Counted from the stretch's first letter, positions 1 through 6,229 are shown. The stretch is DNA of 6,935 nt from Clostridia bacterium (GCA_017553025.1 JAFZNF010000025.1:1-6935), one strand, 5' to 3'. Notes: generated by a model from the letters alone, not told the origin. Numbers and translations are program-made.

Positions 1-662
1 CTGTCCTCGCCATAGATTTTGATTATTTTCTCTGCTTCACCCTTTTTGAGCGCAAAAAGCGACGAGCTTGTATCAACATAAAAATTTTCGTGACCTGCAA
101 GCTTTTCCGCCGCCTGCTCCCATACCGAATAGCCGCCGAAATGTGCCCCGATAACGGTAAGATTGTCATAAATATCAAGTATCGGCGCAATTCTGTTGGG
201 ATTGGAATTATCGTATCGGAAATCTCCGCAATGAATTAAAACGGGCAGCGAATACTTTTCGCAAAGCTCATATATTTTAAGCATACGGTAATCGTCCGAT
301 TTATACCCTTGAATGTCGGGATGCAGTTTTACACCCTTTAACCCGAGCGAAATAAGCTCCTCAATATCCGCTTTCATATCGGCGCTTTCAGGGTGCATAG
401 CACCAAACCCCGTCATTTTCCCTCCGCTTGATTGCACCGTTTCTGCTATAAAACGATTTATCCTTGACACCTGTTTCGGCGTTGTTGCAACCGAATGTAC
501 CAGATAGTGCGTAAAACCTGCCAAAGCCCCCTCTTTTATAAGAGTATCGGCTTTTCCGTCCATACACATTTTTGCATCATAGAATTTGCCTATCGCCATT
601 GCTGCTTTTAGCGCCACTTTTTCAGGGAAAATATGACAATGCGCGTCTAAAATTTTATACAT
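1..662 (-). CDS. Amidohydrolase-2-type TIM-barrel metal-dependent hydrolase (3' part missing)
   Basis: The reading frame opens with ATG at 662 and is still open at the window edge, giving 220 complete codons. The product looks like the amidohydrolase-2 superfamily (ACMSD-like hydrolases and decarboxylases). Visible motifs are an N-terminal DAHCHIFP with the HxH metal pair (H8, H10), GVKLHPDIQGY (residues 110-120), LIHCGD with H144, and GAHFGGY with H174. The last metal-ligand Asp, usually in a GSD or GTD motif, would lie just past the edge. No signal peptide or membrane segment is seen, so it is probably cytoplasmic. It is the fourth gene of the operon. Its start is 10 nt after the ilvE stop, and its GAGGCG ribosome binding site directly abuts that stop, suggesting translational coupling. 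The substrate cannot be assigned; hydrolysis or non-oxidative decarboxylation are the usual reactions. Family assignment is fairly sure, function is not. Confidence 0.85.
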   Translation of the reverse strand, partial: MYKILDAHCHIFPEKVALKAAMAIGKFYDAKMCMDGKADTLIKEGALAGFTHYLVHSVATTPKQVSRINRFIAETVQSSGGKMTGFGAMHPESADMKADIEELISLGLKGVKLHPDIQGYKSDDYRMLKIYELCEKYSLPVLIHCGDFRYDNSNPNRIAPILDIYDNLTVIGAHFGGYSVWEQAAEKLAGHENFYVDTSSSLFALKKGEAEKIIKIYGED

Positions 663-672
663 TTTACGCCTC

Positions 673-1731
673 TTATATCTTTGTTATCCAACCGAATTTA
701 TCTTCCGCTCTGCCCCACTGTATATCTGTCAGGCTGTCGTAAAGCATCTGTGTGGTTTCTCCTATCTTATTATCGTTTATAACATAGGTTTCGCCCTCAT
801 AGTAAAGCTCTCCGACAGGGGAAACAACCGCAGCCGTTCCGCAGCCCCAGAATTCTTCCATTTTTCCGCTCTTTAGTGCGTCTATGATTTCATCAATACT
901 GATTTTACGCTCTGTAACCTTATATCCCTTTGATTTCAACAGCTCGATTATGGATTTCCTTGTGATACCCGGCAAAATTGAACCGCTAAGCATAGGCGTT
1001 ATGATTTCGCCGTCAATCTTCATCATAACATTCATAGCACCTACTTCTTCAATGTATTTTCTTTCAACGCCGTCCAGCCACAAAACCTGTGTAAAGCCGA
1101 GTTTTTCCGCCTTTTCGCCTGCGCGTGTTGCAGCAGCATAGTTTCCGCCGCATTTAGCATAGCCTGTACCGCCTCTGACAGCCCTTACATCTTGGTCTTC
1201 AATCATAATTTTGACAGGGTTTATGCCCTCCTGATAATAACTTCCTGATGGTGATGCGATTATTAAAAAGTTTGCTCTGTTTATTGAATGAACACCCAAA
1301 TGCTCGTCATTTCCGAACATAAACGGTCTTAAGTAAAGTGACTCGCCCTCGCCGTAAGGCACCCAATCCTGTTCAACCTTAACAAATTCTAAAATTGCGG
1401 AAAGCATATCCTCCTCGGGAATTTGCGGAAGTCCTATTCTTTCTGCAGAATTATTCATTCTGCGCACATTTTCTATAGGTCTGAAAAGCTGAACGCTTCC
1501 GCCTGCCGTTCTATACGCTTTTAATCCTTCAAAAATCTCCGCTCCGTAGTGGAAAACGGTTGCCGCAGGGTGTAAATTGAGATTTGCAAACGGAATTATC
1601 CTTGCATTTGACCAGCCCTTGCCCCTTTCATAGTCCATAACAAACATATGGTCTGTGAAAATCTTTCCAAATCCGAGATTTTCCGTCTGCTTTGCCTTTG
1701 GATTTTGTGTTTTTGTGATTTTGATTTCCAT
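673..1731 (-). CDS. ilvE: Branched-chain amino acid aminotransferase
   Basis: A 352-residue fold-type IV PLP aminotransferase of the longer BCAT class (about 350 residues, like mitochondrial BCATs, rather than the roughly 300-residue E. coli type). It interconverts Leu, Ile and Val with their 2-oxo acids, using 2-oxoglutarate/glutamate. Seen directly: FHYGAEIFEGLKAYR (60-74), FRPIENVRRMNNSAER (83-98), GGTGYAKCGGNYAAATRAG (187-205) with the Schiff-base lysine K193, EEVGAMNVM (228-236), the SGSILPGITRKSI segment (249-261) and GCGTAAVVSPVGE (296-308). The protein looks complete and intact. The start at 1731 has an AAGGAG site about 10 nt upstream; an ATG inside that spacer is out of frame. It lies 22 nt after the TIM-barrel/acyl-CoA synthetase fusion gene and 10 nt before the amidohydrolase gene. 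With a LeuA-like protein as first gene, the context points to BCAA metabolism. Direction (synthesis or breakdown) cannot be told from sequence. Confidence 0.95.
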   Translation of the reverse strand: MEIKITKTQNPKAKQTENLGFGKIFTDHMFVMDYERGKGWSNARIIPFANLNLHPAATVFHYGAEIFEGLKAYRTAGGSVQLFRPIENVRRMNNSAERIGLPQIPEEDMLSAILEFVKVEQDWVPYGEGESLYLRPFMFGNDEHLGVHSINRANFLIIASPSGSYYQEGINPVKIMIEDQDVRAVRGGTGYAKCGGNYAAATRAGEKAEKLGFTQVLWLDGVERKYIEEVGAMNVMMKIDGEIITPMLSGSILPGITRKSIIELLKSKGYKVTERKISIDEIIDALKSGKMEEFWGCGTAAVVSPVGELYYEGETYVINDNKIGETTQMLYDSLTDIQWGRAEDKFGWITKI

Positions 1732-1753
1732 TTTTTCATATCTCCTTTTTAAA

Positions 1754-4216
1754 TTATTCCTTGGTTACTATTCCCTCAACCTTTTTAATGCCTAACTTTT
1801 TCGCCGCATCATCGCGCATCTGGAATTTTAAGATTTTACCTGCGGCATTCATCGGGAAACTATCTACAAAATCTATATATTTCGGCACTTTATGTTTTGC
1901 CATATGGCTTTTAATATACTCTTTCATCTCATCTGCGGTCATCGTTTCGCCCTCTTTCAGGATTATGCACGCCATAATTTCTTCGCCGTACTGCTCGTCG
2001 GGAACTCCGATTACCTGAACATCTTTTACCTTTTCGTGAGTATATATAAACTCCTCTATCTCTTTTGGATATATATTCTCGCCACCGCGGATAATCATAT
2101 CCTTAAGCCGTCCCGTTATGCGGTAATTCCCCTCAGGGGTTCGGAGTGCTAAATCGCCCGTATGAAGCCAGCCGTTTTCATCAATAGCCGCCGCAGTTTC
2201 CTTCGGCATTTTATAGTAGCCTTTCATAATGTTATACCCGCGCGCCACAAACTCGCCCGTGACATTATCAGGCAAATCCTCGCCCGTTTCGGGGTCTACA
2301 ATTTTACATTCAATCTCAGGCATAGCCCTGCCCACCGTTGCAACACGCACCTCAATCGGGTCGTCGGTACTGCTCATAGTACAGCCCGGCGACGCCTCCG
2401 TCTGACCATAAACGATTACAATTTCTTTCATATTCATCTTGTTTACAACGTCATTCATTGCCGATATGGGGCAGGGTGAGCCTGCCATAATGCCTGTGCG
2501 CATATATGAAAAATCGGTCTTTTCAAAATCAGGGTGTGAAAGCATTGCAATAAACATTGTCGGAACACCGTGAAAAGCGGTTATCCGCTCCTGATTTATG
2601 CAAGCAAGGGCAGGCTTTGGCGTAAAGTACGGAAGCGGCAGAAGCGTTCCTCCGTGAGTCATTGTTGCGGTCATAGCAAGCACCATACCGAAACAGTGGA
2701 ACAGCGGCACCTGCACCATCATTCTGTCTGCTGTTGACAAATCCATCCTGTCGCCTATGCATTTACCGTTATTTACGACGTTGTAATGCGTGAGCATAAC
2801 GCCTTTAGGAAATCCCGTCGTTCCCGATGTATACTGCATATTGCAGACATCGTGAATGTTCACCTTTGCCGCCATTCGCAAAACCTCGGAAATCGGCACA
2901 GAGGTTGCTAACCCTTTTGCCTCTTTCCAGGTTATACACCCCTTTTGGCGGTAACCTACCGTTATAATATTTCTTAAAAACGGAAGCCTTTTCGAGTGCA
3001 GTTTGTCCCCCGGTTTCATATCCGCAAGCTCAGGGCAAAGCTCGGAAATAATCTCATTGTATTTGGAATCCCGCCAGCCCTTAATCATAACAAGGGTATG
3101 CGTATCCGACTGTTTCAAAAGATATTCAAGCTCGTGGATTTTGTATGCGGTATTTACCGTAACCAAAACCGCGCCTATCCTTACCGCTGCCCAGAAGGTT
3201 ATATACCACTCGGGCACATTTGTCGCCCATACGGCAATATGTGTGCCCTTTTTAACGCCAAGCGCAATAAGGCTTCGGCAGAATTCATCTACATCGTCGC
3301 GGAACTCGGAATATGTTCTTGTATAGTCGAGAGTTGTATATTTAAACGCAAGCTGGTCCGGGAAATGCTCCGCCATAGCGTCTAAAACCTGTGAGAACGT
3401 TTTTTCTATGAGTGCATCCTTTTTCCACAGAAATTTGCCTGTTCCGCGCTTATTTTCGTAAAGGGTATGTTTTGCACGGGAAAGATTTTCAAACCGCGAC
3501 ATAAAGCTGACAAAATGCGGAAAAATTATGTCCATATCGCAAATGTCACTGTCCCATTTCGGGTCCCATTCAATAGACATAAACCCGTCATAATTCACAG
3601 AACGCAAAGCATTTATGACCTCTGCAATCGGCATAGAGCCTTCGCCTACCAAACTGAATGAATTTTCGCCGTCGGAATCCTTTATATGAATATGGCGTAT
3701 ATATGCACCCAGATTTTTTACCGTTTCTTCTGGCTGTTCCCCGTGCAGGCGGTATGGATAATGTAAATCCCATAAAGCTGCAAGGTTGTCATTTGCAAAT
3801 TCGTTCAAAAAGTCTGCAAGTTTTTTAGTATCGGAAAATACCCCTACAGTTTCAACAAGCAGTATTATACCCTTTTTTTCAGCCTTTGGCAACGCTTTTT
3901 TTACAAAATTCCTCGCCCCGTCTTCGCTTTTCACCGCTTTTATTCTTATATTCTTTGTATGAAGTGCGATACAGGCATCTATGCAATTATCAAGCTCGGA
4001 AAGTGCAGTTTCTTCATCTTCCGATATGTCGGAAACCATATCTATACAAGGAATTTTTATCCCGCTCTCTAAAAGCATATAGTATGTTTCGGAAAAGCCC
4101 TTAATTTGTTTTGTGTCGTGTATTTCTATACCTGAAAACTTATATTCCTTTGCAATTTTTATAAATTCATCAAGCTCAACATCTTTCCAGCGATTTGTGG
4201 AAAAAGACAAATTCAT
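1754..4216 (-). CDS. Fusion: xylose-isomerase-like TIM barrel plus AMP-forming acyl-CoA synthetase
   Basis: An 820-residue two-domain protein. Residues 1 to about 240 look like the sugar phosphate isomerase/epimerase (AP-endonuclease-2-like) TIM barrel. Plausible metal or catalytic positions are present: E122 (LVETVG), D150/H152 (WDLHY), H177 (HIHIKD), a GEG turn at 191-193 and E216 (SIEWD). Residues about 265-820 form a full class I adenylate-forming acyl-CoA synthetase, most like the medium-chain YngI/ACSF2 group. Its motifs are the P-loop YTSGTTGFPKG (462-472), VPLFHCFGMV (503-512), YGQTEASPG (603-611), GWLHTGDLA (682-690), TGRLKDMIIRGGENIYP (701-717) and catalytic K794 in NAAGKILKFQ. It should convert a carboxylic acid, ATP and CoA to acyl-CoA. 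The linker (about 240-265) has no restart Met or ribosome binding site, and the frame is open throughout, so the fusion looks genuine. The gene starts 2 nt after the LeuA-like stop. Domain calls are firm; substrate and the barrel's role are unknown. Confidence 0.92.
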   Translation of the reverse strand: MNLSFSTNRWKDVELDEFIKIAKEYKFSGIEIHDTKQIKGFSETYYMLLESGIKIPCIDMVSDISEDEETALSELDNCIDACIALHTKNIRIKAVKSEDGARNFVKKALPKAEKKGIILLVETVGVFSDTKKLADFLNEFANDNLAALWDLHYPYRLHGEQPEETVKNLGAYIRHIHIKDSDGENSFSLVGEGSMPIAEVINALRSVNYDGFMSIEWDPKWDSDICDMDIIFPHFVSFMSRFENLSRAKHTLYENKRGTGKFLWKKDALIEKTFSQVLDAMAEHFPDQLAFKYTTLDYTRTYSEFRDDVDEFCRSLIALGVKKGTHIAVWATNVPEWYITFWAAVRIGAVLVTVNTAYKIHELEYLLKQSDTHTLVMIKGWRDSKYNEIISELCPELADMKPGDKLHSKRLPFLRNIITVGYRQKGCITWKEAKGLATSVPISEVLRMAAKVNIHDVCNMQYTSGTTGFPKGVMLTHYNVVNNGKCIGDRMDLSTADRMMVQVPLFHCFGMVLAMTATMTHGGTLLPLPYFTPKPALACINQERITAFHGVPTMFIAMLSHPDFEKTDFSYMRTGIMAGSPCPISAMNDVVNKMNMKEIVIVYGQTEASPGCTMSSTDDPIEVRVATVGRAMPEIECKIVDPETGEDLPDNVTGEFVARGYNIMKGYYKMPKETAAAIDENGWLHTGDLALRTPEGNYRITGRLKDMIIRGGENIYPKEIEEFIYTHEKVKDVQVIGVPDEQYGEEIMACIILKEGETMTADEMKEYIKSHMAKHKVPKYIDFVDSFPMNAAGKILKFQMRDDAAKKLGIKKVEGIVTKE

Positions 4217-4218
4217 TT

Positions 4219-5613
4219 CTATGCCTCCTCAAAGCAGATTTTATTAAGTGCGTTTACATATGCATTTATACTGGATTCTACAATATCTGTGGAAATCCCT
4301 TTACCTGAGTAAAGCTTGCCGTTGCTCCTCAATTTTACAACAGTAACACCTACCGCTTCCTTTCCCTCGGTTACCGATTGGATTTGGAAATCGTCCAGCT
4401 CAAACTTTCTTCCCGCAATTTGCTCTATGCACTGAAACGCCGCATCAATAGGACCGTCGCCCACCGTTACTCCCTGAAGCTCTTCCTTATCCTTTAAAAG
4501 CGTCATAACACAGGAGGAATTTATAAGATTTCCGCTGTTTATTGTGTAGTTTTTAAGTTTATATACAGGCGCAATTTGAAGTGCGGCGCTTGCAACGATT
4601 ACCTCAAGTTCCCGTTCCGTAATCTGCTTTTTCCTCGCAACCTTTACAAATTCTTCATATACGTTTTTAATATCCTCGTCGGAAAGGTCATAGCCCAGCT
4701 TTTTAACGGCAAGCGAAACGGTATTTATGTCATCTTTGTCGCTTAAGACAAGACTTTCTCTTTTTTCCGTTTCAAAAATTTCACCGTTTTTAATGTCCTG
4801 AACTTTTAAAAACCCCAATCTTGATACAGTATGTTCAAGCTCAGTATAATTGAGGTCTGTATATGTCCCCAAAAAATCGCCCCGCGCCTTAAAAATTCTT
4901 GCTACTGACAAAAGAGAGGTCTGGCTTTGTCCGTCAGCCGAGGTCTTAATCTCCCCCACGCCTGCTGTAATACCTGCAACAAGGCACGCACAGCCCATAT
5001 CAAGGTTATTGCTGCATTCTGCAGCAAGAGTGACACGCTCAAGCTCTTTTACATTTTTATAAAGGTCCCTTATGAATGTCTCATACTCCCGAGGCATCAT
5101 TTCACCCGCGCTGTCGCATATCGTAACCGTATTTGCCCCTGATGAAATCGCGGTTTTTACTGCTTTATACAAAAACTCAGGCTCGCTCCTTGTTGCGTCA
5201 AGAGCAGAGAATTCTACATCATCGCAAAGCGACGCGCATTTTTTTATAACCCTTTCTATAAGCTCAAGCATTGCGTCGGGTTTTTTCCCGCAAAGATATT
5301 CCATCTGCACGCTCGATACAGGCGCACTGACTTTAAGACGGATTTTTTTTGCACCCGAGAGCGCGGAATATGCTTGCTCTGCCGACTCTTCGCTTAAATC
5401 CACAGGGCAGGAAATTATACTTTTTGTCAAAAGAGGCGCTATGGTATGCAAAAATAAAATATCGGTCTTGGCGTTTGAAATCTTTGCCGTTTCAATTACA
5501 TCTACGCACAGTCTGTCAAGTTTCTTTACAAGATTTACTTTCTCCTTAAAGCTCAGAGAACTGTTTTTTGCGTCCTCCCTCAGTGTAACATCAGAAATTT
5601 TAACCTTTTTCAT
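4219..5613 (-). CDS. LeuA-like protein with degenerate catalytic site and intact leucine-type regulatory domain
   Basis: A 464-residue protein (466 if the Met at 5619 is used) with the 2-isopropylmalate synthase layout. It has a DRE-TIM barrel (about 1-270), a linker subdomain (about 300-350) and a C-terminal LeuA allosteric domain (about 360-460, with VGDGPIDAAFQCIEQIAG and GKGISTDIVESSINAYVNAL). By eye against E. coli LeuA, the barrel keeps VEFSA-DATR and ICDSAGEMMP. DTTLRDGEQ has become DVTLREDAK (R12 kept, metal Asp to E13). The Glu of FSxED is L138. The HxH metal pair in HTHDDLG/HCHNDLG has become ECSNNLD (E199, S201), and NGIGERAGN has become ADGQSQTSL. Classical IPMS chemistry is therefore doubtful. 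It could be a leucine-sensing pseudoenzyme, an allosteric partner of a true LeuA, or a divergent enzyme. It is the first gene of the operon, behind an attenuator-like leader. I prefer the start at 5613 because AAAGGA lies 7 nt upstream of it but only 1 nt from the ATG at 5619. Confidence 0.88.
   Translation of the reverse strand: MKKVKISDVTLREDAKNSSLSFKEKVNLVKKLDRLCVDVIETAKISNAKTDILFLHTIAPLLTKSIISCPVDLSEESAEQAYSALSGAKKIRLKVSAPVSSVQMEYLCGKKPDAMLELIERVIKKCASLCDDVEFSALDATRSEPEFLYKAVKTAISSGANTVTICDSAGEMMPREYETFIRDLYKNVKELERVTLAAECSNNLDMGCACLVAGITAGVGEIKTSADGQSQTSLLSVARIFKARGDFLGTYTDLNYTELEHTVSRLGFLKVQDIKNGEIFETEKRESLVLSDKDDINTVSLAVKKLGYDLSDEDIKNVYEEFVKVARKKQITERELEVIVASAALQIAPVYKLKNYTINSGNLINSSCVMTLLKDKEELQGVTVGDGPIDAAFQCIEQIAGRKFELDDFQIQSVTEGKEAVGVTVVKLRSNGKLYSGKGISTDIVESSINAYVNALNKICFEEA
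4224..4230 (-). promoter_or_regulatory. Strong ribosome binding site of the fusion gene, inside the upstream gene
   Basis: GAGGAGG lies 7 nt before the ATG at 4216 and within the last codons of the LeuA-like gene, whose TAG stop is at 4219-4221. The two genes are 2 nt apart, so translation of the second is probably coupled to the first. This site fixes the fusion gene's start. Confidence 0.85.
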
Positions 5614-5620
5614 AAGCATT

Positions 5621-5626
5621 TCCTTT
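5621..5626 (-). promoter_or_regulatory. Ribosome binding site deciding the LeuA-like start
   Basis: AAAGGA is 7 nt from the ATG at 5613 but only 1 nt from the in-frame ATG at 5619. The spacing favours initiation at 5613 (MKKVKISD). The site sits just after the U-rich tail of the putative attenuator hairpin. Confidence 0.7.
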
Positions 5627-5627
5627 C

Positions 5628-5668
5628 AAAGTAAAACAGGAATTTGCGGCTGTCACCGTAAATTCCTG
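5628..5668 (-). terminator. Intrinsic terminator / attenuator just before the LeuA-like gene
   Basis: On the minus strand CAGGAATTT (5668-5660) and AAATTCCTG (5645-5637) form a perfect 9-bp stem. After one A.C mismatch it continues with CGG/CCG and a T.G wobble around a GACA loop. TTTTACTTT follows (5636-5628). The hairpin lies about 155 nt downstream of the predicted transcription start and immediately before the first structural gene. It would therefore end transcription of the whole operon unless prevented, as an attenuator does. The U-tract is interrupted by AC, so termination may be partial. Confidence 0.7.
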
Positions 5669-5674
5669 AAAATT
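5660..5674. promoter_or_regulatory. CodY-like box
   Basis: Read on the plus strand, AAATTCCTGAAAATT matches the CodY consensus AATTTTCWGAAAATT at 13 of 15 positions. CodY represses genes in low-GC Firmicutes in response to BCAAs and GTP, which suits this operon. The box lies in the transcribed leader, where CodY could act as a roadblock. It overlaps the 5' arm of the attenuator hairpin, so the match may come partly from that AT-rich stem. Confidence 0.35.
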
Positions 5675-5702
5675 AAAAACAACTTTGTTCTTAGAATTTC
5701 AA

Positions 5703-5798
5703 TCATGCACGACAAACAGCACTGTTATTTCCCCTGCATAGGATAAATAGGACAGCGCTAAGTAGGTTAATCAAACTAAGTGATTTTGCCTGTGACAT
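5703..5798 (-). CDS. 31-residue branched-chain-rich leader peptide
   Basis: A short ORF starts at 5798, 7 nt after a good GGGAG site (5810-5806) and 31 nt downstream of the -10 box, and ends with TGA at 5703-5705. Residues 5-20 read KSLSLINLLSAVLFIL. In all there are 6 Leu, 2 Ile and 2 Val among 31 residues, and three of the six Leu codons are CTA. Position and composition suggest a leader peptide whose translation senses Leu/Ile/Val supply, in the manner of ilvL or leuL, although I recognise no sequence homologue. The coding sequence contains the first segment and the start of the second segment of the putative attenuator. A small hydrophobic membrane peptide is a less likely alternative. 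Confidence 0.7.
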   Translation of the reverse strand: MSQAKSLSLINLLSAVLFILCRGNNSAVCRA

Positions 5799-5828
5799 AA
5801 TAAAACTCCCAAAATTTTATTTTTTTTG

Positions 5829-5857
5829 AGTATAGCACAACTTTTTTTATATGTCAA
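5829..5857 (-). promoter_or_regulatory. Sigma-A promoter of the LeuA-like operon
   Basis: On the minus strand TTGACA (5857-5852) is separated by 17 nt from TATACT (5834-5829), a near-perfect housekeeping promoter. Transcription should start near 5822, giving a leader of about 200 nt before the first large gene. The -35 box is inside the left arm of the 5851-5884 inverted repeat. Confidence 0.9.
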
Positions 5858-5884
5858 TATATTATGTCGAAAAAATATTGACAT
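5851..5884. repeat. Perfect 10-bp inverted repeat spanning both -35 boxes (possible operator)
   Basis: ATGTCAATAT (5851-5860) and ATATTGACAT (5875-5884) are exact inverted copies separated by 14 bp. A related direct copy, ATGTCGA, sits at 5864-5870. Each arm holds one of the two divergent -35 hexamers. The symmetry extends beyond the TTGACA hexamer to 10 bp, so a dimeric regulator acting on both promoters is possible. Part of the symmetry follows simply from two back-to-back consensus promoters. Confidence 0.5.
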
Positions 5885-5906
5885 TTTTCTTATTTTGAAG
5901 TATAAT
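5878..5906 (+). promoter_or_regulatory. Sigma-A promoter of the T-box / acyl-CoA ligase transcript
   Basis: TTGACA (5878-5883), a 17-bp spacer and TATAAT (5901-5906) are a perfect consensus promoter. Transcription should start around 5913, immediately before the T-box leader. A strong promoter followed by a conditional terminator is the usual T-box arrangement. Confidence 0.93.
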
Positions 5907-5912
5907 CTATCT

Positions 5913-6190
5913 GTAACTGAATATTAAAGGCGATGACCGAATTTAAGTAGTCATATCCGGAGCCTTAGAGAGAGTCGGCGGTTGCTGCGAGCCGATGGAA
6001 AGGATATGTATGAAATACTCTTCGCGAGCTCCGCACCGAAAGAAATTTTACCGAGTAGGCTGCGGCGGGTATGCCCGTAACAGCATAAGGTTTTTTTAAC
6101 CTTGCGAGGTCTGCTATCGTGAGATGCAGACAAAATGAGGTGGTATCACGGATTTTCCGTCCTCTGTATAGAAATACGGGGGATTTTTTT
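5913..6190 (+). promoter_or_regulatory. T-box riboswitch (tRNA-sensing leader)
   Basis: All T-box landmarks are present in order. GATGA (5932-5936) is the stem I kink-turn and AGTA (5946-5949) the specifier-loop 5' strand. A CATATCC/GGATATG helix (5952-5958 with 6002-6008) follows, enclosing AGAGAG (5969-5974) and the GGTTGCTGCGAGCC distal region. GAA (6012-6014) is the specifier-loop 3' strand. Next come GAGTAGG (6053-6059), a CGGG/CCCG hairpin (6066-6077) and a GTCTGC/GCAGAC stem (6109-6131). The T-box antiterminator GAGGTGGTATCACGG starts at 6137 and closes with CCGTCCTC (6157-6164). The TGGT bulge would pair with a tRNA ending ACCA, i.e. discriminator A. Directly after GAA the specifier reads ATA (Ile); a one-base shift gives TAC (Tyr), and CTC (Leu) is further on. 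The cognate tRNA is therefore uncertain. Uncharged tRNA should switch on the downstream ligase. Confidence 0.95.
6160..6190 (+). terminator. T-box intrinsic terminator
   Basis: TCCTCTGTAT (6160-6169) pairs with ATACGGGGGA (6174-6183) through 10 bp, including two G-U pairs, around an AGAA loop. Seven T residues follow (6184-6190). Its 5' arm shares CCTC with the antiterminator, so the two structures exclude each other. Confidence 0.93.
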
Positions 6191-6229
6191 GTGCTATAAG
6201 TCCCAATGAAGAAAGGAATTAGAATAACT

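Larger units (their letters stand above)
5628..5759 (-). promoter_or_regulatory. Putative four-segment attenuator with alternative RNA pairings
   Basis: Segment 1, AGCGCTGT (5759-5752, leader codons 14-16), can pair over 8 bp, including one G-U, with segment 2, ACAGTGCT (5725-5718, codons 25-27). Downstream parts of segment 2, TGTCGT (5714-5709) and AAATTCT (5699-5693), can instead pair with segment 3: GTGACA inside the terminator stem and GGAATTT in its 5' arm. Segment 3 otherwise pairs with segment 4 as the terminator. A ribosome stalled on the Leu/Ile/Val codons around 12-20 would cover segment 1 and favour the antiterminator. The pairings are read from sequence; the mechanism is inferred. 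Confidence 0.6.

Noticed and set aside
2529..2762. A 77-codon minus-strand ORF inside the fusion gene
   Set aside because: It is an alternative frame on the coding strand of the acyl-CoA synthetase domain, with no motif or ribosome binding site.
4219..5613. Annotation as a working 2-isopropylmalate synthase (leuA)
   Set aside because: The expected HxH metal ligands, the catalytic Glu and the GERAGN loop are not seen at their positions, so the leuA symbol is withheld.
5072..5746. A 224-codon plus-strand ORF overlapping the LeuA-like gene and its leader
   Set aside because: It lies antisense to a well-supported gene, has no recognisable motif or ribosome binding site, and runs into the minus-strand leader; it is a shadow frame.
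6087..6103. AAGGTT/AACCTT hairpin with a T-rich loop inside the T-box leader, considered as a terminator
   Set aside because: The T-run is in the loop and not after the stem; it is an internal leader hairpin between stems of the T-box.
5951..6133. A 60-codon minus-strand ORF across the T-box leader
   Set aside because: It is antisense to a highly structured RNA element and its composition reflects T-box helices, not protein coding.
6206..6229. Upstream in-frame ATG for the right-hand ligase
   Set aside because: It would add eight residues before the usual family N-terminus and has no purine-rich site at a suitable distance; the AGGA at 6214-6217 serves the ATG at 6230 instead.
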